Assembly: GCF_964212655.1 (NCBI RefSeq)
Contig: NZ_OZ156465.1
Location: forward strand, 4,588,001-4,652,000
Length of the DNA: 64,000 nt
Direction of reading: 5' to 3'
DNA from: Candidatus Thiodiazotropha sp. LNASS1
GTDB lineage: Bacteria > Pseudomonadota > Gammaproteobacteria > Chromatiales > Chromatiaceae
Position 1 is the stretch's first letter; every line of letters starts with the position of its first letter. Below are positions 11,510-21,411 of this stretch, piece after piece. The notes below the pieces were generated by a model. The model searched no databases and was not told the DNA's origin. It saw nothing but the letters and a program-made list of their open reading frames with translations. A program made the position numbers and the translations under genes.

Positions 11510-12154
11510 TCAGAGAGAGTGTTCATCTCCCAATATACGTGCGGACTTGTGGGTCAATCCTGGATGATTCTTGAGTGCATAACCGGCGAAATGGAGATTT
11601 AGAATCGCCTCCTGGAGGCTGTTACGCAGGGAGGAGTTGGGTGAGTCGAGGTGCTGCGCCAGTGCCTTCAACGGTACCTCAAGATGATGTGGGTGTACCG
11701 CTACCGGCAGATTCAAGCGACCGGCGAGATTCAGGAAGGGATCGAGGGGGGCGACATCCGGTTGGTTGTGATGATGAGCCCGGCAAGAATAGACGAGTTC
11801 CACATCCTCCGGTATCACATTCAGATATTCCCTATAGGTATCAGCAAGGGCTTCACTGATGTCGGTCTCACCGTTGATTACAGATCGGACTATCTGGGTA
11901 ATGCCTCGGGCGGATTGCAGGTTTGGTTCGCATGCAAGTATCGCAGCCATCAGGTGTCGTTGCGTTTTGCTCAGATTGTTGGCCTGGTAACCGGACATAT
12001 TGAATTGGCGTTGATCCGCGAGGTTCCTTAGAAAAGCCTGAGTACAGACAAAATACCTTGATGTATAGTGAAACAACTCTTCGGCACAACCACCCCAGCC
12101 GGCATGGAACTCCGGGTAGTACAAACCATCAACACACTTCAAGTTGCCATTCAT
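11510..12154 (-). CDS. Hypothetical protein, 214 aa
   Basis: I do not recognise a family. The predicted protein is soluble, has no signal peptide or membrane helix, and carries a Cys/Trp/Gly patch near the start (HAGWGGCAEELFHY) and a His-rich stretch (CRAHHHNQPD, then VAVHPHHLEVP). Its second half is helical and Leu-rich. Coding is supported by a complete frame, normal codon use for the window and the lack of a competing frame on the other strand. It converges with purL and stands alone, with a 600-bp gene-free region upstream. A metal-binding role for the histidines is only a guess. Confidence 0.65.
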   Translation of the reverse strand: MNGNLKCVDGLYYPEFHAGWGGCAEELFHYTSRYFVCTQAFLRNLADQRQFNMSGYQANNLSKTQRHLMAAILACEPNLQSARGITQIVRSVINGETDISEALADTYREYLNVIPEDVELVYSCRAHHHNQPDVAPLDPFLNLAGRLNLPVAVHPHHLEVPLKALAQHLDSPNSSLRNSLQEAILNLHFAGYALKNHPGLTHKSARILGDEHSL

Positions 12155-12757
12155 GATGTCTGACCTTTCTCGATGCCGTGTTGTCTATTGGGTGATTACT
12201 GCCGATTTGTCTGTCAGATGTATCAGGCATGAGAGGCCATGGCTCTATATGCGCCTGTCATGCCTCTCGTAGCATAATATAGCTTAAATGTGGGTAATAA
12301 CCCCCCGAAATAGTGTTGTCATCGATGTACTTTTATATTCAATCTATTGATTTTAAATAAAAATTCAATAGATTGGCAGGCGGACTCACCTGGCTGACGG
12401 GGAGGGTCCGTCAGGCGTGGGCTTGATGCCGGATGCATATCCAATCAAGCCATCCAAGCGGAGTGTGTTGTACTCTAAATTAGGGTATATGTCGGAATTC
12501 CCTCCCATCGATGGATTGTGTATCGGGATAATTCCGACAAAGCGGGTTGGAAAGAAGTGAAATCAGCAGGTTGCCACACCGATGAATTGGATGGTATCTA
12601 ATGCTGGATTAGCTGTGTTGGACTATATAGACTGAACGGATGGATAAGGATGAAGTTTCCAGGGACGGTGATTCATCAGGGAATAAAAAACAAAATCAGG
12701 CTTGGCTATGGAATCGAGTGGAAGCGCTGTTAATCATTGCATATTCAACTCAGGTAA
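12155..12757. promoter_or_regulatory. 603-bp gene-free region with consecutive stem-loops before the chain-length gene
   Basis: No gene is seen here. The part nearest the chain-length gene holds three perfect inverted repeats in a row: CTGACGG/CCGTCAG (12394-12400 and 12408-12414), GGCTTGAT/ATCAAGCC (12420-12427 and 12444-12451) and GTCGGAATT/AATTCCGAC (12491-12499 and 12530-12538). A fourth, bulged stem, GAGAGGCCATG/CATGCCTCTC, is at 12231-12268. None is followed by a T-run, so they are not simple terminators. A long structured 5' leader or protein-binding sites are both possible. No riboswitch class was recognised. Confidence 0.45.
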
Positions 12758-14383
12758 ATGAACGATATTATTTTACAGATAAAGAATTATATTCGGTCGG
12801 CATGGCGATTTAGATGGCCGGCGGTTGCGGTTGCATGGGCAGTTGCTTTGGTTGGCTGGGCGGTAATATTCATACTGCCTGATAAATATGAATCCGAAGC
12901 AAAGGTGTATGTGGATACCGAGAGCGTGCTGCGGCCGCTTCTCGAGGGTCTGGCGGTGCAAAACGACATGAATCAACGTCTGCACCTGATGACCAGAACC
13001 CTGCTGAGTCATGAGAATCTACAAAAGCTGATACTCCAAACGGACTTGGATCACCTCGCTACAAACCATGAAGAGCGCGAACAACTTATAGGCTGGCTAA
13101 GGAAAACCATCGTAATCGATGTCGATCGACGACGTATTCCAGGTACACGTGAAACGGAGAATTTCTATACCATCAGGTATATCTATAGTGACCGTTTCAT
13201 GGCGCAAAAAGTGGTACAGGTATTGCTTGACATCTTTGTCGAGAGCGCATTGGGCGATACCCGTATCGAGTCGGATGCCGCGCAAAAGTTTCTGCAACAG
13301 CAGATACGGGAATATGAAACCAGACTTGTCGAGGCCGAAAACAAGCTGACCGAATTCAAACGCAAGAATGTCGATACCTTGCCCCGGGAAGGGGCTGGTA
13401 TATTCCAACGACTTGAAGAGGCCAGGACGGGACTTGAGGAAATTCAGCTGCAACTCAAAGAGGCCCGGATTCGACGTGACGAGCTTAAGCGGCAATACAC
13501 GACAACGCTTGCGGAAGAGGAGCAGAGGAGGGCCAGTCTTGGTGTATCCGCAAATGCCGATTCGCCGACGGCACAGCGTTTGCTCGCGATGCAGACACGC
13601 CTGGATGAACTGCTTCTGCGGTATACGGAAGAGCATCCGGATGTTCAGGAGTTGAAGGAAACCATCGAGGATTTGAAACAGCAGGCGGCTGCGGCACCCC
13701 CCGTGGCGGCGAGTTCCCTTACTGCACCGAGTTCCGTGTCGACGGCGTTAGAGCAGTTGAAACTCTCCTATCGCCAATCAGAGGTCGAATTGAGGACGAT
13801 ACGGCTGCGTCATGATGAGTATCAAGCCCGAGTCAGTGAACTCAAAAAGAAACTGGATACCCTGCCTAAAGTTGAAGCGGAGTTGACCCGGCTGAACCGT
13901 GACTACTCCATCAATAAAGAGAACTACCAGGAATTGGTGCAAAGGCTCGAATCGGCGAGGATGTCGGAACAGGCTGACGAGGCCGGCGACAATCTAAAAT
14001 TCAGAATTGTTGAGCCGCCCAAGGTCCCCATACTCCCCATTGGTCCAAAACGACTGCTGTTGTCCGCCCTGGTCCTGTTGGGTGCATTGGGTATTGGTGG
14101 AGGCCTGGCATTCCTGCTGTCGACAATAAAGCCCGTCTATTTTGATATGCGCACACTCAGAGCGGAGTTGGAGTTTCCTGTTCTGGGACAGGTAACGAGA
14201 ATAATGACGGATGATGTGAGGATGAAGCGGCGGCTTGAAATCGGTGGTTTCGTATCCGTCGTTATTCTGCTGTTTCTGCTGTTCGTCGGTATCGTACTCA
14301 TCCATGTCATGGGAATGAGGGAAGACATCATTATGCTGGTCAAACAATCGGGTCTTCTCTCGCTTCTCGGCAATGGTACGTAA
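12758..14383 (+). CDS. Polysaccharide chain-length determinant (Wzz/GNVR; exosortase-associated type)
   Basis: A 541-aa inner-membrane protein of the Wzz/polysaccharide co-polymerase group. It has one membrane helix near residues 20-40, a long periplasmic coiled coil (about 160-400), the proline-rich motif [13 protein letters not shown] just before a second helix (about 430-452), and a third helix near 492-512. The overall plan and [21 protein letters not shown] resemble the chain-length proteins of exosortase/PEP-CTERM exopolysaccharide loci. Such proteins set polymer length with a tyrosine kinase and a polymerase. None of those partners is nearby: the next gene is glyA. It is therefore an orphan with a structured leader upstream. 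Start ATG 12758 follows CTCAGGTAA. Confidence 0.85.
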   Translation: MNDIILQIKNYIRSAWRFRWPAVAVAWAVALVGWAVIFILPDKYESEAKVYVDTESVLRPLLEGLAVQNDMNQRLHLMTRTLLSHENLQKLILQTDLDHLATNHEEREQLIGWLRKTIVIDVDRRRIPGTRETENFYTIRYIYSDRFMAQKVVQVLLDIFVESALGDTRIESDAAQKFLQQQIREYETRLVEAENKLTEFKRKNVDTLPREGAGIFQRLEEARTGLEEIQLQLKEARIRRDELKRQYTTTLAEEEQRRASLGVSANADSPTAQRLLAMQTRLDELLLRYTEEHPDVQELKETIEDLKQQAAAAPPVAASSLTAPSSVSTALEQLKLSYRQSEVELRTIRLRHDEYQARVSELKKKLDTLPKVEAELTRLNRDYSINKENYQELVQRLESARMSEQADEAGDNLKFRIVEPPKVPILPIGPKRLLLSALVLLGALGIGGGLAFLLSTIKPVYFDMRTLRAELEFPVLGQVTRIMTDDVRMKRRLEIGGFVSVVILLFLLFVGIVLIHVMGMREDIIMLVKQSGLLSLLGNGT

Positions 14384-14493
14384 ATCCCTCCCATAGGGAT
14401 GCTTTGATCGATCAGGCCGCTCTCAATAGCACAGGACTCAGATCCGATATTTTGATATATTTCCGCCCTTCCACTATGGCCGGAGAGAACGAG

Positions 14494-15750
14494 ATGTTCA
14501 AAAAAAGCATGCAGATTCAGGGTTATGACGACGAACTTTGGGCAGCCATAGAGGCGGAGGAGCGGCGTCAGGAAGAGCATATTGAACTCATAGCATCAGA
14601 AAACTACACCAGCCCAAGGGTCATGCAGGCCCAGGGTGGAGTGATGACCAACAAATATGCGGAGGGATATCCGCGGAAGCGCTATTATGGCGGTTGTGAA
14701 AATGTCGATGTTGCCGAGCAGCTGGCCATCGATCGTGCCAAGGCACTGTTCAGTGCGGACTATGCCAATGTGCAGCCCCATTCCGGTTCCCAGGCCAATG
14801 CAGCGGTCTATATGGCATTGTGTGAGCCTGGGGATACCATACTCGGCATGAGTCTGGCGCATGGTGGTCATCTGACCCATGGCGCCAAGCCCAACTTCTC
14901 CGGAAAAATATATCATGCAATCCAATATGGATTGAATCCCGATAGTGGTGAAATCGACTACGACGAAGTTGAGCGCCTGGCCAGAGAGCATAAACCGAAA
15001 ATGATCGTGGCCGGTTTTTCAGCCTATTCAAGGGTTGTCGATTGGCAACGATTTCGCGATATTGCCGATGAAGTGGGTGCCTATCTGTTTGTCGATATGG
15101 CCCACGTTGCCGGCCTGATAGCCGCCGGACATTACCCCAATCCTGTACAGATTGCGGATGTCACCACGACCACCACACATAAGACCCTGCGTGGACCACG
15201 TGGCGGCTTGATCCTGGCCAAGGCAAATCCGGAAATCGAAAAGAAGCTGAATTCTCTGGTCTTTCCAGGCACACAGGGTGGCCCGTTAATGCATGTTATC
15301 GCGGCCAAGGCTGTGGCCTTCAAGGAGGCGATGGAACCTGAATTCAAGGCCTATCAACGGGATGTCATCGAGAATGCGCGTGCCATGGCCAAGGTCTTCA
15401 TGGAACGGGGATATGATGTGGTCTCCAAGGGAACGGATGATCATCTCTTCCTCGTCAGTTTCATCGAGGCAGGCCTGACCGGTAAAGATGTTGATGCCTG
15501 GCTGGGTGCGGCGAATATCACTGTGAACAAGAATGCGGTACCCAATGATCCTCAGTCGCCATTTGTGACATCGGGGATAAGGGTCGGCACACCTGCGGTT
15601 ACAACCCGTGGTTTCAGCGAAAAGGATTGCGTGGAATTGACGGGTTGGATGTGTGATGTGATCGATAGTCGGGGTGATCAGGCGGTTATCGATGAAATCA
15701 GGGCAAAGGTTCTCGCAATCTGTGCCAAATATCCTGTTTATAAGGATTAA
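14494..15750 (+). CDS. glyA: Serine hydroxymethyltransferase
   Basis: GlyA is the PLP enzyme that converts serine and tetrahydrofolate to glycine and methylene-THF. With the start at ATG 14494 ([16 protein letters not shown], preceded by GGAGAG at 14482-14487) the protein is 418 aa, the normal length; an upstream start at 14404 would add an atypical leader. Visible signatures are [11 protein letters not shown], the PLP lysine motif [26 protein letters not shown] and [12 protein letters not shown]. The order glyA-nrdR-ribD-ribE is conserved in many gammaproteobacteria. No glycine or THF riboswitch was recognised in the 110 bp before it. Confidence 0.97.
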   Translation: MFKKSMQIQGYDDELWAAIEAEERRQEEHIELIASENYTSPRVMQAQGGVMTNKYAEGYPRKRYYGGCENVDVAEQLAIDRAKALFSADYANVQPHSGSQANAAVYMALCEPGDTILGMSLAHGGHLTHGAKPNFSGKIYHAIQYGLNPDSGEIDYDEVERLAREHKPKMIVAGFSAYSRVVDWQRFRDIADEVGAYLFVDMAHVAGLIAAGHYPNPVQIADVTTTTTHKTLRGPRGGLILAKANPEIEKKLNSLVFPGTQGGPLMHVIAAKAVAFKEAMEPEFKAYQRDVIENARAMAKVFMERGYDVVSKGTDDHLFLVSFIEAGLTGKDVDAWLGAANITVNKNAVPNDPQSPFVTSGIRVGTPAVTTRGFSEKDCVELTGWMCDVIDSRGDQAVIDEIRAKVLAICAKYPVYKD

Positions 15751-15871
15751 TGATGATTTTTGAGTACTGAATGCAATGTGCATGCTTCACACGGTTATTA
15801 AGCGATGTAGGTGCGTGCAGAGTGAGCATTAAATTTCAAAACTCAAAATTTAAAATTCAAAATTTATAAAG

Positions 15872-16384
15872 ATGCGTTGTCCATTCTGTGGGGCCCAGGA
15901 TACAAAAGTTATCGACTCCCGACTTGCAGGAGAGGGTGATCAGATTCGCAGGCGTCGCGAGTGCACGGTCTGCAAGGAGCGCTTCACTACCTACGAGACG
16001 GCAGAACTCAATCTTCCCTGGGTGGTAAAACAGGATGGCAGTCGGGTCCATTTCGACGGTCGCAAGCTTCGTGCGGGAATGGCTCGCGCACTGGAAAAGA
16101 GGCCAGTGAGCGCCGAGCACCTGGATACGGCAATCAACCACATTACCCGAAAATTGATGGCAGGTGGTGAGCGGGAGGTCGCTTCGCTGGCGATTGGCGA
16201 ACTGGTTATGGATGAGTTGAAGCGGTTGGATCAGGTTGCCTATGTCAGGTTCGCTTCCGTATATCGTAAATTTGAAGACGTGAATGCCTTTCGCGAAGAG
16301 ATCGAAAAGCTGGAGCAACAACCGAGTCCTGAAGAGCATCGGCGACAGCTTGAACTGTTGCGTGACGAGGAAAAGAAGCGTTGA
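15872..16384 (+). CDS. nrdR: Transcriptional repressor NrdR
   Basis: NrdR is the ATP-cone repressor of ribonucleotide reductase genes. The 170-aa protein shows the N-terminal zinc ribbon ([13 protein letters not shown] with the second Cys pair in [13 protein letters not shown]) and the ATP-cone domain (residues about 50-140, starting [17 protein letters not shown]). The C terminus is charged. Its stop TGA (16382-16384) overlaps the TTG start of ribD. The 120-bp spacer after glyA contains an A/T-rich stretch of imperfect repeats of the CAAAATTTA type (15829-15866), so nrdR may have its own promoter; no NrdR box was identified. Confidence 0.95.
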   Translation: MRCPFCGAQDTKVIDSRLAGEGDQIRRRRECTVCKERFTTYETAELNLPWVVKQDGSRVHFDGRKLRAGMARALEKRPVSAEHLDTAINHITRKLMAGGEREVASLAIGELVMDELKRLDQVAYVRFASVYRKFEDVNAFREEIEKLEQQPSPEEHRRQLELLRDEEKKR

Positions 16385-17508
16385 ACAGTGCCCTCGACCA
16401 ACGCTTTATGGCGCGGGCCATTCAACTTGCCAGGCTGGGTTGGTACAGCACTCACCCAAATCCCCGTGTCGGCTGTCTGATCGTCAAAGAGGGTGAGGTC
16501 ATTGCCGAAGGTTACCACCGGCGTGCCGGGGAACCCCATGCCGAGCGTAATGCCCTGGCAAAGGCAGGTGTAGCCGCCAGTGGGGCGACAGCCTATGTAA
16601 CCCTGGAGCCATGCTGCCATCAAGGCAGGACACCCCCGTGCACTGAGGCCCTTATTGAGTCGGGTGTGAAACGTGTCGTGGTGGGGATGCCTGATCCGAA
16701 TCCCTTGGTAGCGGGGCAAGGCCTGGAACTGTTGCGTCAAGCCGGCATCCAGGTCACTGAGGGAGTGATGCGGTCACAGGTGGAGGCACTCAACCCGGGG
16801 TTTATCAAGCGCATGATCCATGGGCTGCCCTATATACGGTGCAAAATGGCTATGAGTCTGGATGGCCGCACAGCTATGGCTGATGGTGAGAGCCAATGGA
16901 TAACCTCACCCGCAGCCCGGGTGGATGTGCAAAGGTTGCGCGCCCAGAGTGCAGCCATACTCACGGGCGTAGGGACCCTGCTGGCCGATGATCCCTCTAT
17001 GAATGTTCGCTTGTCCGCGATGGAGCTGGGTCTCGAGGAAGGTGTTCCGATTCCACACCCGGTTCGGGTTGTGCTGGATCCTGAACTTGCTACACCGGGG
17101 GACGCTAAAATGCTCGGTTTGCCGGGACCCACGCTGATTATCTGCAGTGAAGAGCAACCGGTCCATGGCGCCGCACTGGAGGCTGCCGGCGCGCAAATTG
17201 TGCGGCTGCCGGGAGACAAACAGCGACTCGATCTACACCAGGTAATACGCTTTCTGGGAGAACAGGAGATCAATGAGGTTCTGTTGGAGTCGGGGGCGAC
17301 CCTGGCCGGCGCAATGCTGGAACAGGGTCTGGTGGATGAGTTGATAATCTATCAGGCACCGCATCTGATGGGAAACAAGGGACGAGGCCTCTTCCTTCTC
17401 CCCGGTATTGCGCGAATGGCCGATCGAATCGCATTGCAGGTGACGGATTTACGTCAGGTTGGAACCGATATTCGTATTACCGCAAGACTTAGTGAAACTG
17501 GGGGCTGA
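16381..17508 (+). CDS. ribD: Bifunctional pyrimidine deaminase/reductase of riboflavin synthesis
   Basis: RibD deaminates and then reduces the pyrimidine product of GTP cyclohydrolase II. The N-terminal deaminase has the zinc site HAERNAL and [12 protein letters not shown]; the C-terminal reductase starts at about residue 150 ([35 protein letters not shown]). The start I use is TTG 16381, overlapping the nrdR stop, because [20 protein letters not shown] matches the usual N terminus with the right length (375 aa). ATG 16408 is an alternative that removes nine residues. It is followed by ribE after 2 bp and is clearly translated in one operon with it. Confidence 0.95.
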   Translation: MNSALDQRFMARAIQLARLGWYSTHPNPRVGCLIVKEGEVIAEGYHRRAGEPHAERNALAKAGVAASGATAYVTLEPCCHQGRTPPCTEALIESGVKRVVVGMPDPNPLVAGQGLELLRQAGIQVTEGVMRSQVEALNPGFIKRMIHGLPYIRCKMAMSLDGRTAMADGESQWITSPAARVDVQRLRAQSAAILTGVGTLLADDPSMNVRLSAMELGLEEGVPIPHPVRVVLDPELATPGDAKMLGLPGPTLIICSEEQPVHGAALEAAGAQIVRLPGDKQRLDLHQVIRFLGEQEINEVLLESGATLAGAMLEQGLVDELIIYQAPHLMGNKGRGLFLLPGIARMADRIALQVTDLRQVGTDIRITARLSETGG

Positions 17509-17510
17509 GC

Positions 17511-18173
17511 ATGTTTACCGGTATCATCCAGGCAGTCGGCACGATTGCCGGCATTGAGACCAGACAGGGTGATCTGCGCTTGACAGTCAATGGCTGTCAG
17601 CTCGATATGAGCGATGTGACATTGGGTGACAGCATCGCCACCAACGGTATCTGCCTGACAGTGATCGATTTTTCGCAAGAGGGCTTCAGCGCCGATGTTT
17701 CACGGGAGACACTCTCACTCACCACGCTTGAGAAACTGCAACCCGGGAGTCCGGTGAACCTGGAAAAGGCGTTGACCCTGAGTACCCCCCTGGGGGGGCA
17801 TCTGGTGAGTGGTCATGTGGATGGTGTGGGGCGTGTGGTGGAACGGCGGGATGACGCCCGCTCGATACGTTTCAGGATAGAAGCGCCGGCAGGCCTGGCG
17901 CGCTATATTGCCCATAAAGGATCGATCTGCGTCGATGGTGTAAGCCTGACAGTGAACGGCGTGGCGGGCTCCGGTTTTGATTTGAACATCGTTCCCCATA
18001 CGCTGAGACAGACCATTATGGAAAACTACCGGGTAGGCAGCGAAGTCAATCTTGAAGTCGATCTGGTTGCCCGTTACCTGGAGCGCCTGGTATTGGGTGG
18101 AGAGGAGACAAAACGCAGTGTCTCGGGAGTGACCGAGACACTGCTTAAAAAGTACGGCTTTATGCGAAATTAG
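17511..18173 (+). CDS. ribE: Riboflavin synthase, alpha chain
   Basis: This enzyme dismutates 6,7-dimethyl-8-ribityllumazine to riboflavin (called ribC in E. coli). The 220-aa protein has the start MFTGIIQAVGTI and two tandem lumazine-binding repeats, each with a GDSIATNGICLTV or GSICVDGVSLTV motif, and a C-terminal helix. It follows ribD by 2 bp. Oddity: its last codons contain a perfect 12-bp inverted repeat (18115-18126 with 18133-18144). That stem probably serves as a terminator for the convergent spondin-domain gene ending at 18183. Confidence 0.96.
   Translation: MFTGIIQAVGTIAGIETRQGDLRLTVNGCQLDMSDVTLGDSIATNGICLTVIDFSQEGFSADVSRETLSLTTLEKLQPGSPVNLEKALTLSTPLGGHLVSGHVDGVGRVVERRDDARSIRFRIEAPAGLARYIAHKGSICVDGVSLTVNGVAGSGFDLNIVPHTLRQTIMENYRVGSEVNLEVDLVARYLERLVLGGEETKRSVSGVTETLLKKYGFMRN
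18108..18144 (-). terminator. Probable minus-strand terminator embedded in ribE
   Basis: GCAGTGTCTCGG and CCGAGACACTGC form a perfect 12-bp stem with a 6-nt loop (18115-18144). On the minus strand it is followed by GTTTTGTC. It begins 39 bp beyond the stop codon of the minus-strand spondin-domain gene and lies wholly inside ribE coding sequence. The T-run is short, so efficiency is uncertain. Confidence 0.5.
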
Positions 18174-18182
18174 GCTGCCGTT

Positions 18183-18902
18183 TTAGTCGTCCTTATTGAT
18201 GCGCAGCACCAAACGGGCCACGGGACCCTGCCAGGTATGCACTCTGGCGTCGAGGTCGCTTATGCCGCCCGATGGATCGTCATCGCCGATCACGCCCCGA
18301 TGCAGATGGACTGTCTGATTGTGATCCGCTCCCACTGAGGCAACGCCCCCACTCCCTGCATTACCACCGGGATCGGCCGGTATTCCCGGTGTACCCGGAG
18401 CGCCACCACCGGTAATGATTTCGTCATTCGCTTCGGTACCGGCATCATAGCCGTGCAAGTAGTAGGTGTAAGTCCCTTTTTTCTTGGGGATTCTCAACCC
18501 ATCAAGGCCGACGAAGCCGTCATTGGTGGGTAGAAGCATACCCACGATCGAGAGGTATCGGTTTCTCTTCCTTGGCCTGTCGATGACCGCCTCGGCACTG
18601 GCGCCCGGCGCCAACAGGCCTGACGCCGGATTGGCGATATACTCGCCACCGGCTGCTTCCAGATCGCCTATCAGACCATCGATGTTGCCACCCTCCGCCA
18701 TCGCCTGCAGATTGGCGGAGGCTGGTGCGCTGATCTCAAACAGGTGGGTATTGCGGTTGTGGGCGGCTACCAGCAGTGGCGTGAAGTAGACGGCGTTTGT
18801 CAGATTCGTGACCTCAATACTGATTTTTCTTTCGTCTGCCAAGGTGTTTGCAGAGATAAGCAAGCCGACAGATGCGGCTATGGCGGTCAGGGTTTTTTTC
18901 AT
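18183..18902 (-). CDS. Secreted spondin_N-domain protein
   Basis: A 239-aa exported protein. A Sec signal peptide is obvious (MKKTLTAIAASVGLLISANTLA, cut after about residue 22). The mature part begins ERKISIEVTNLTNAVYFTPLLVAAH, a typical bacterial spondin N-like domain, running through GDLEAAGGEY and LSIVGMLLPTNDGFVGLD to a C-terminal VARLVLRINKD. A Gly/Pro-rich insert (residues about 165-195) may be a linker. Bacterial members are extracellular or periplasmic with little known function; adhesion is often suggested. There is no PEP-CTERM tail. It sits inverted between ribE and ribBX with its own promoter region (18903-19142), so it looks inserted into the riboflavin block. Confidence 0.8.
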   Translation of the reverse strand: MKKTLTAIAASVGLLISANTLADERKISIEVTNLTNAVYFTPLLVAAHNRNTHLFEISAPASANLQAMAEGGNIDGLIGDLEAAGGEYIANPASGLLAPGASAEAVIDRPRKRNRYLSIVGMLLPTNDGFVGLDGLRIPKKKGTYTYYLHGYDAGTEANDEIITGGGAPGTPGIPADPGGNAGSGGVASVGADHNQTVHLHRGVIGDDDPSGGISDLDARVHTWQGPVARLVLRINKDD

Positions 18903-19142
18903 GATCTTCTCCTCTTTGAGATCGGGGTGGTATTTTTACTGTGTATGAGAGTCTGTACCTCTAACTTCCATTTCCGGTCACGAAATCATCACAAATAGAT
19001 CACATGGGAGGAGTCGACCGGCAACTGATCCTGCCACCTGGAATGAATGCACAGGAACCTGGTGGATGAATTTCAGATGCCCTGATCAGATTGCTCTGTT
19101 ACAATAAGCGGTTAACTTTGAACACAATTTCATGGGTAGTAC

Positions 19143-20261
19143 ATGGCGCTTAACACCACAGAAGAGATCATTGACGACCTGAGGCAGGGGAAGATGGTCA
19201 TCATCATGGACGATGAGGATCGTGAAAACGAGGGCGATTTGGTGATGGCGGCTGAGTGCGTGACAGCGGACGCCATCAATTTCATGGCCCGTTATGGGCG
19301 TGGTTTGATCTGTCTGACTCTCACCAAGGAGCGGTGCAGCCAGCTGCGGCTGCCACTGATGGTCACTACCGATGATGAACTTTCTGCCACTAACTTCACG
19401 GTGTCCATTGAGGCGGCGGATGGGGTCACTACAGGGATTTCCGCAGCGGACCGCTCCACTACCATCCGAGCAGCCGTGGCCCAAGATGCAAAACCGCAGG
19501 ATCTCGTCCAGCCGGGACATATCTTTCCTCTGATGGCGCAACCCGGTGGCGTACTGGTGCGTGCCGGTCACACAGAGGCGGGCTGTGATTTGTCGCGTCT
19601 CGCGGGTCATTCGCCGGCTTCGGTTATCGTTGAGATCCTCAATGAGGACGGAACCATGGCCCGTCGTCCCGATCTGGAGAAATTCGCTGCAGACTTTGGT
19701 CTGAAGATTGGGACCATTGCCGATCTGATTCACTACAGAATAAGAAACGAGACCACTATCGAACGGGTGAGTGAGTGTAATTTTCCCACGCAATTTGGCA
19801 ATTTTCGGCTGGTAGCCTACCAGGATATGGTGGATAACGAACTCCATCTGGCGCTCGTCAGGGGGCATCCCGCCGCCGACCGGCCGACGCTGGTCAGGGT
19901 CCACATGCAGAACAGTCTTTGTGATCTCTTCGAAGCTAAATTCAGTGAATGCGGGTGGCCGTTGCGAAATGCCATGAGTATGATCGGCAAGGAGGATGAG
20001 GGTGTCATCGTGGTGCTGAGGAATCACGATACGGCCAGGGAGATCGTGCAGAGAATGATCGACATGCAGGCTTTCGACAACTCGCAGAAAAAGTTTATCA
20101 AGCGAGACAACAGCAAGGAGTTGCGAACCTATGGTGTCGGGGCACAGATACTGTTCGATCTCGGGGTAAGAAAAATGCGGGTGCTCAGTGCGCCCAAGAG
20201 CATCCATGCCCTCTCCGGATTCGATATGGAGGTTACCGAGTACGTGGCGGGTGAACAGTAG
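19143..20261 (+). CDS. ribBX: 3,4-dihydroxy-2-butanone-4-phosphate synthase with degenerate GTP cyclohydrolase II domain (RibBX type)
   Basis: The N-terminal half (residues 1-200) is RibB, which makes the four-carbon unit of riboflavin from ribulose-5-phosphate: [16 protein letters not shown] and [15 protein letters not shown] carry the acidic and His catalytic sites. The C-terminal half aligns with GTP cyclohydrolase II by length and by its end ([24 protein letters not shown]), but the zinc-cysteine and catalytic region is replaced by [20 protein letters not shown]. The expected HSECLTGD and RCDCG motifs are missing. That is the published RibBX arrangement in Proteobacteria, with only the RibB activity expected. 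RibA must be encoded elsewhere. No FMN riboswitch was found upstream. Confidence 0.92.
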   Translation: MALNTTEEIIDDLRQGKMVIIMDDEDRENEGDLVMAAECVTADAINFMARYGRGLICLTLTKERCSQLRLPLMVTTDDELSATNFTVSIEAADGVTTGISAADRSTTIRAAVAQDAKPQDLVQPGHIFPLMAQPGGVLVRAGHTEAGCDLSRLAGHSPASVIVEILNEDGTMARRPDLEKFAADFGLKIGTIADLIHYRIRNETTIERVSECNFPTQFGNFRLVAYQDMVDNELHLALVRGHPAADRPTLVRVHMQNSLCDLFEAKFSECGWPLRNAMSMIGKEDEGVIVVLRNHDTAREIVQRMIDMQAFDNSQKKFIKRDNSKELRTYGVGAQILFDLGVRKMRVLSAPKSIHALSGFDMEVTEYVAGEQ

Positions 20262-20429
20262 ATCGCCTGTTGCGAATGCGATCGGCGGCAGCGGCCAATC
20301 GGCACAATATATCGAGAAACAGGGCGGTGAGACGCCAGGATCGTAAAATTATACGTTGTAATGAATGGACTCCGGCTATAGTTTAGAGGCGAACGGTAAA
20401 CATCAGTTTCAACTTCAGGGTAGTGATAG

Positions 20430-20900
20430 ATGAGTATAAAGACAATCGAAGGGGCAATGACTGTCGAGAATGCACGCTTCTGTCTGGTGGTGGCGCGTTT
20501 CAACAGCTTCATTGTAGAAAGTCTGCTGGATGGGGCCGTGGATACCCTGAAGCGACATGGCGCCAGTGAAGACGATATAACCCTGGTACGGGTGCCGGGC
20601 GCATTCGAGATGCCGTTGGCATTGGAGAAATTGGCGGCGAAAGGCGAGTATGACGCCATTATCGCATTGGGTGCTGTGATACGCGGGGGCACACCGCATT
20701 TCGACTACGTCGCCGGTGAGTGCGTGAAAGGCATGGCGCAGGTTACGCTGAAACATGGAGTTCCAATCGCTTTCGGTGTATTGACCGTGGACACTATTGA
20801 GCAGGCTATCGAGCGCGCCGGCACCAAGGCAGGGAACAAGGGAGCAGAGGCAACCCTGTCTGCCATTGAAATGGTTAACCTCTTGCGTCAGATTGGTTGA
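20430..20900 (+). CDS. ribH: 6,7-dimethyl-8-ribityllumazine synthase
   Basis: Lumazine synthase condenses the RibD-derived pyrimidine with the RibB product. The 156-aa protein has the family features [47 protein letters not shown] (catalytic His) and [23 protein letters not shown]. It follows ribBX by 168 bp and overlaps nusB (stop TGA 20898-20900 shares a base with ATG 20900), a classic ribH-nusB coupling. The 168-bp spacer could hold a promoter; I saw no FMN aptamer in it. Confidence 0.97.
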   Translation: MSIKTIEGAMTVENARFCLVVARFNSFIVESLLDGAVDTLKRHGASEDDITLVRVPGAFEMPLALEKLAAKGEYDAIIALGAVIRGGTPHFDYVAGECVKGMAQVTLKHGVPIAFGVLTVDTIEQAIERAGTKAGNKGAEATLSAIEMVNLLRQIG

Positions 20901-21331
20901 TGAGTGAAAAACGCAACCAAGCGCGCAAGCATGCGGTACAGGCTATCTATCAGTGGCAGATAGCCGGTCAGGATATCCCTGATATCATCAATCAGTTTCT
21001 CGAGGAACAGGATCTCAACAGTTTTGAGATTCCCTACTTCCAGGATTTGATGAAGGGCGTGCCGGGCCACCTGGTGGAATTGGATGAATTGCTCAAGCCC
21101 ACCTTGGACCGGGCCATCGAGAGCGTGGATCCAGTCGAACGTGCGATTCTGCGATTAGGTGCCTATGAATTGAGCCACAAGCCGGAAATTCCCTATCGTG
21201 TGGTAATCAATGAGGCAGTGGAGCTGGCCAAGGTGTTTGGCGCGGAGCAGGGCCATAAGTTCGTCAATGGCGTGCTCGATCAGGTGGCTAGAAAGGTACG
21301 TTCCGTTGAGGTCAATGCGGGGCGAAGCTAG
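20900..21331 (+). CDS. nusB: Transcription antitermination factor NusB
   Basis: NusB joins the boxA antitermination complex with NusE (S10), mainly on rRNA operons. The 143-aa helical protein starts [20 protein letters not shown] and carries the conserved VDPVERAILRLGAYEL and PYRVVINEAVELAKVFG segments near the C terminus. A TTG at 20897 is also in frame, but ATG 20900 overlapping the ribH stop is the natural start. The usual next gene thiL is 400 bp away; in between lies an inverted PsiE remnant. Confidence 0.96.
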   Translation: MSEKRNQARKHAVQAIYQWQIAGQDIPDIINQFLEEQDLNSFEIPYFQDLMKGVPGHLVELDELLKPTLDRAIESVDPVERAILRLGAYELSHKPEIPYRVVINEAVELAKVFGAEQGHKFVNGVLDQVARKVRSVEVNAGRS

Positions 21332-21411
21332 GATTACCCGATAGCAGTACCATCGTCATTCTTCATCCTTATATCCATACCGCATATCTGTTTTGGACAA
21401 CTCCAACGGTA

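Noticed and set aside
12231-12268. Terminator behind or before the unknown gene at 11510-12154
   Set aside because: The stem has a bulge and no T-run on either strand.
18903-19142. FMN riboswitch before ribBX or ribH
   Set aside because: The conserved AGGGGCAGGGTG-type aptamer core is absent in both spacers (also 20262-20429).
19086-20207. Minus-strand frame of 373 codons opposite ribBX
   Set aside because: It is a shadow of ribBX; no domain is recognisable.
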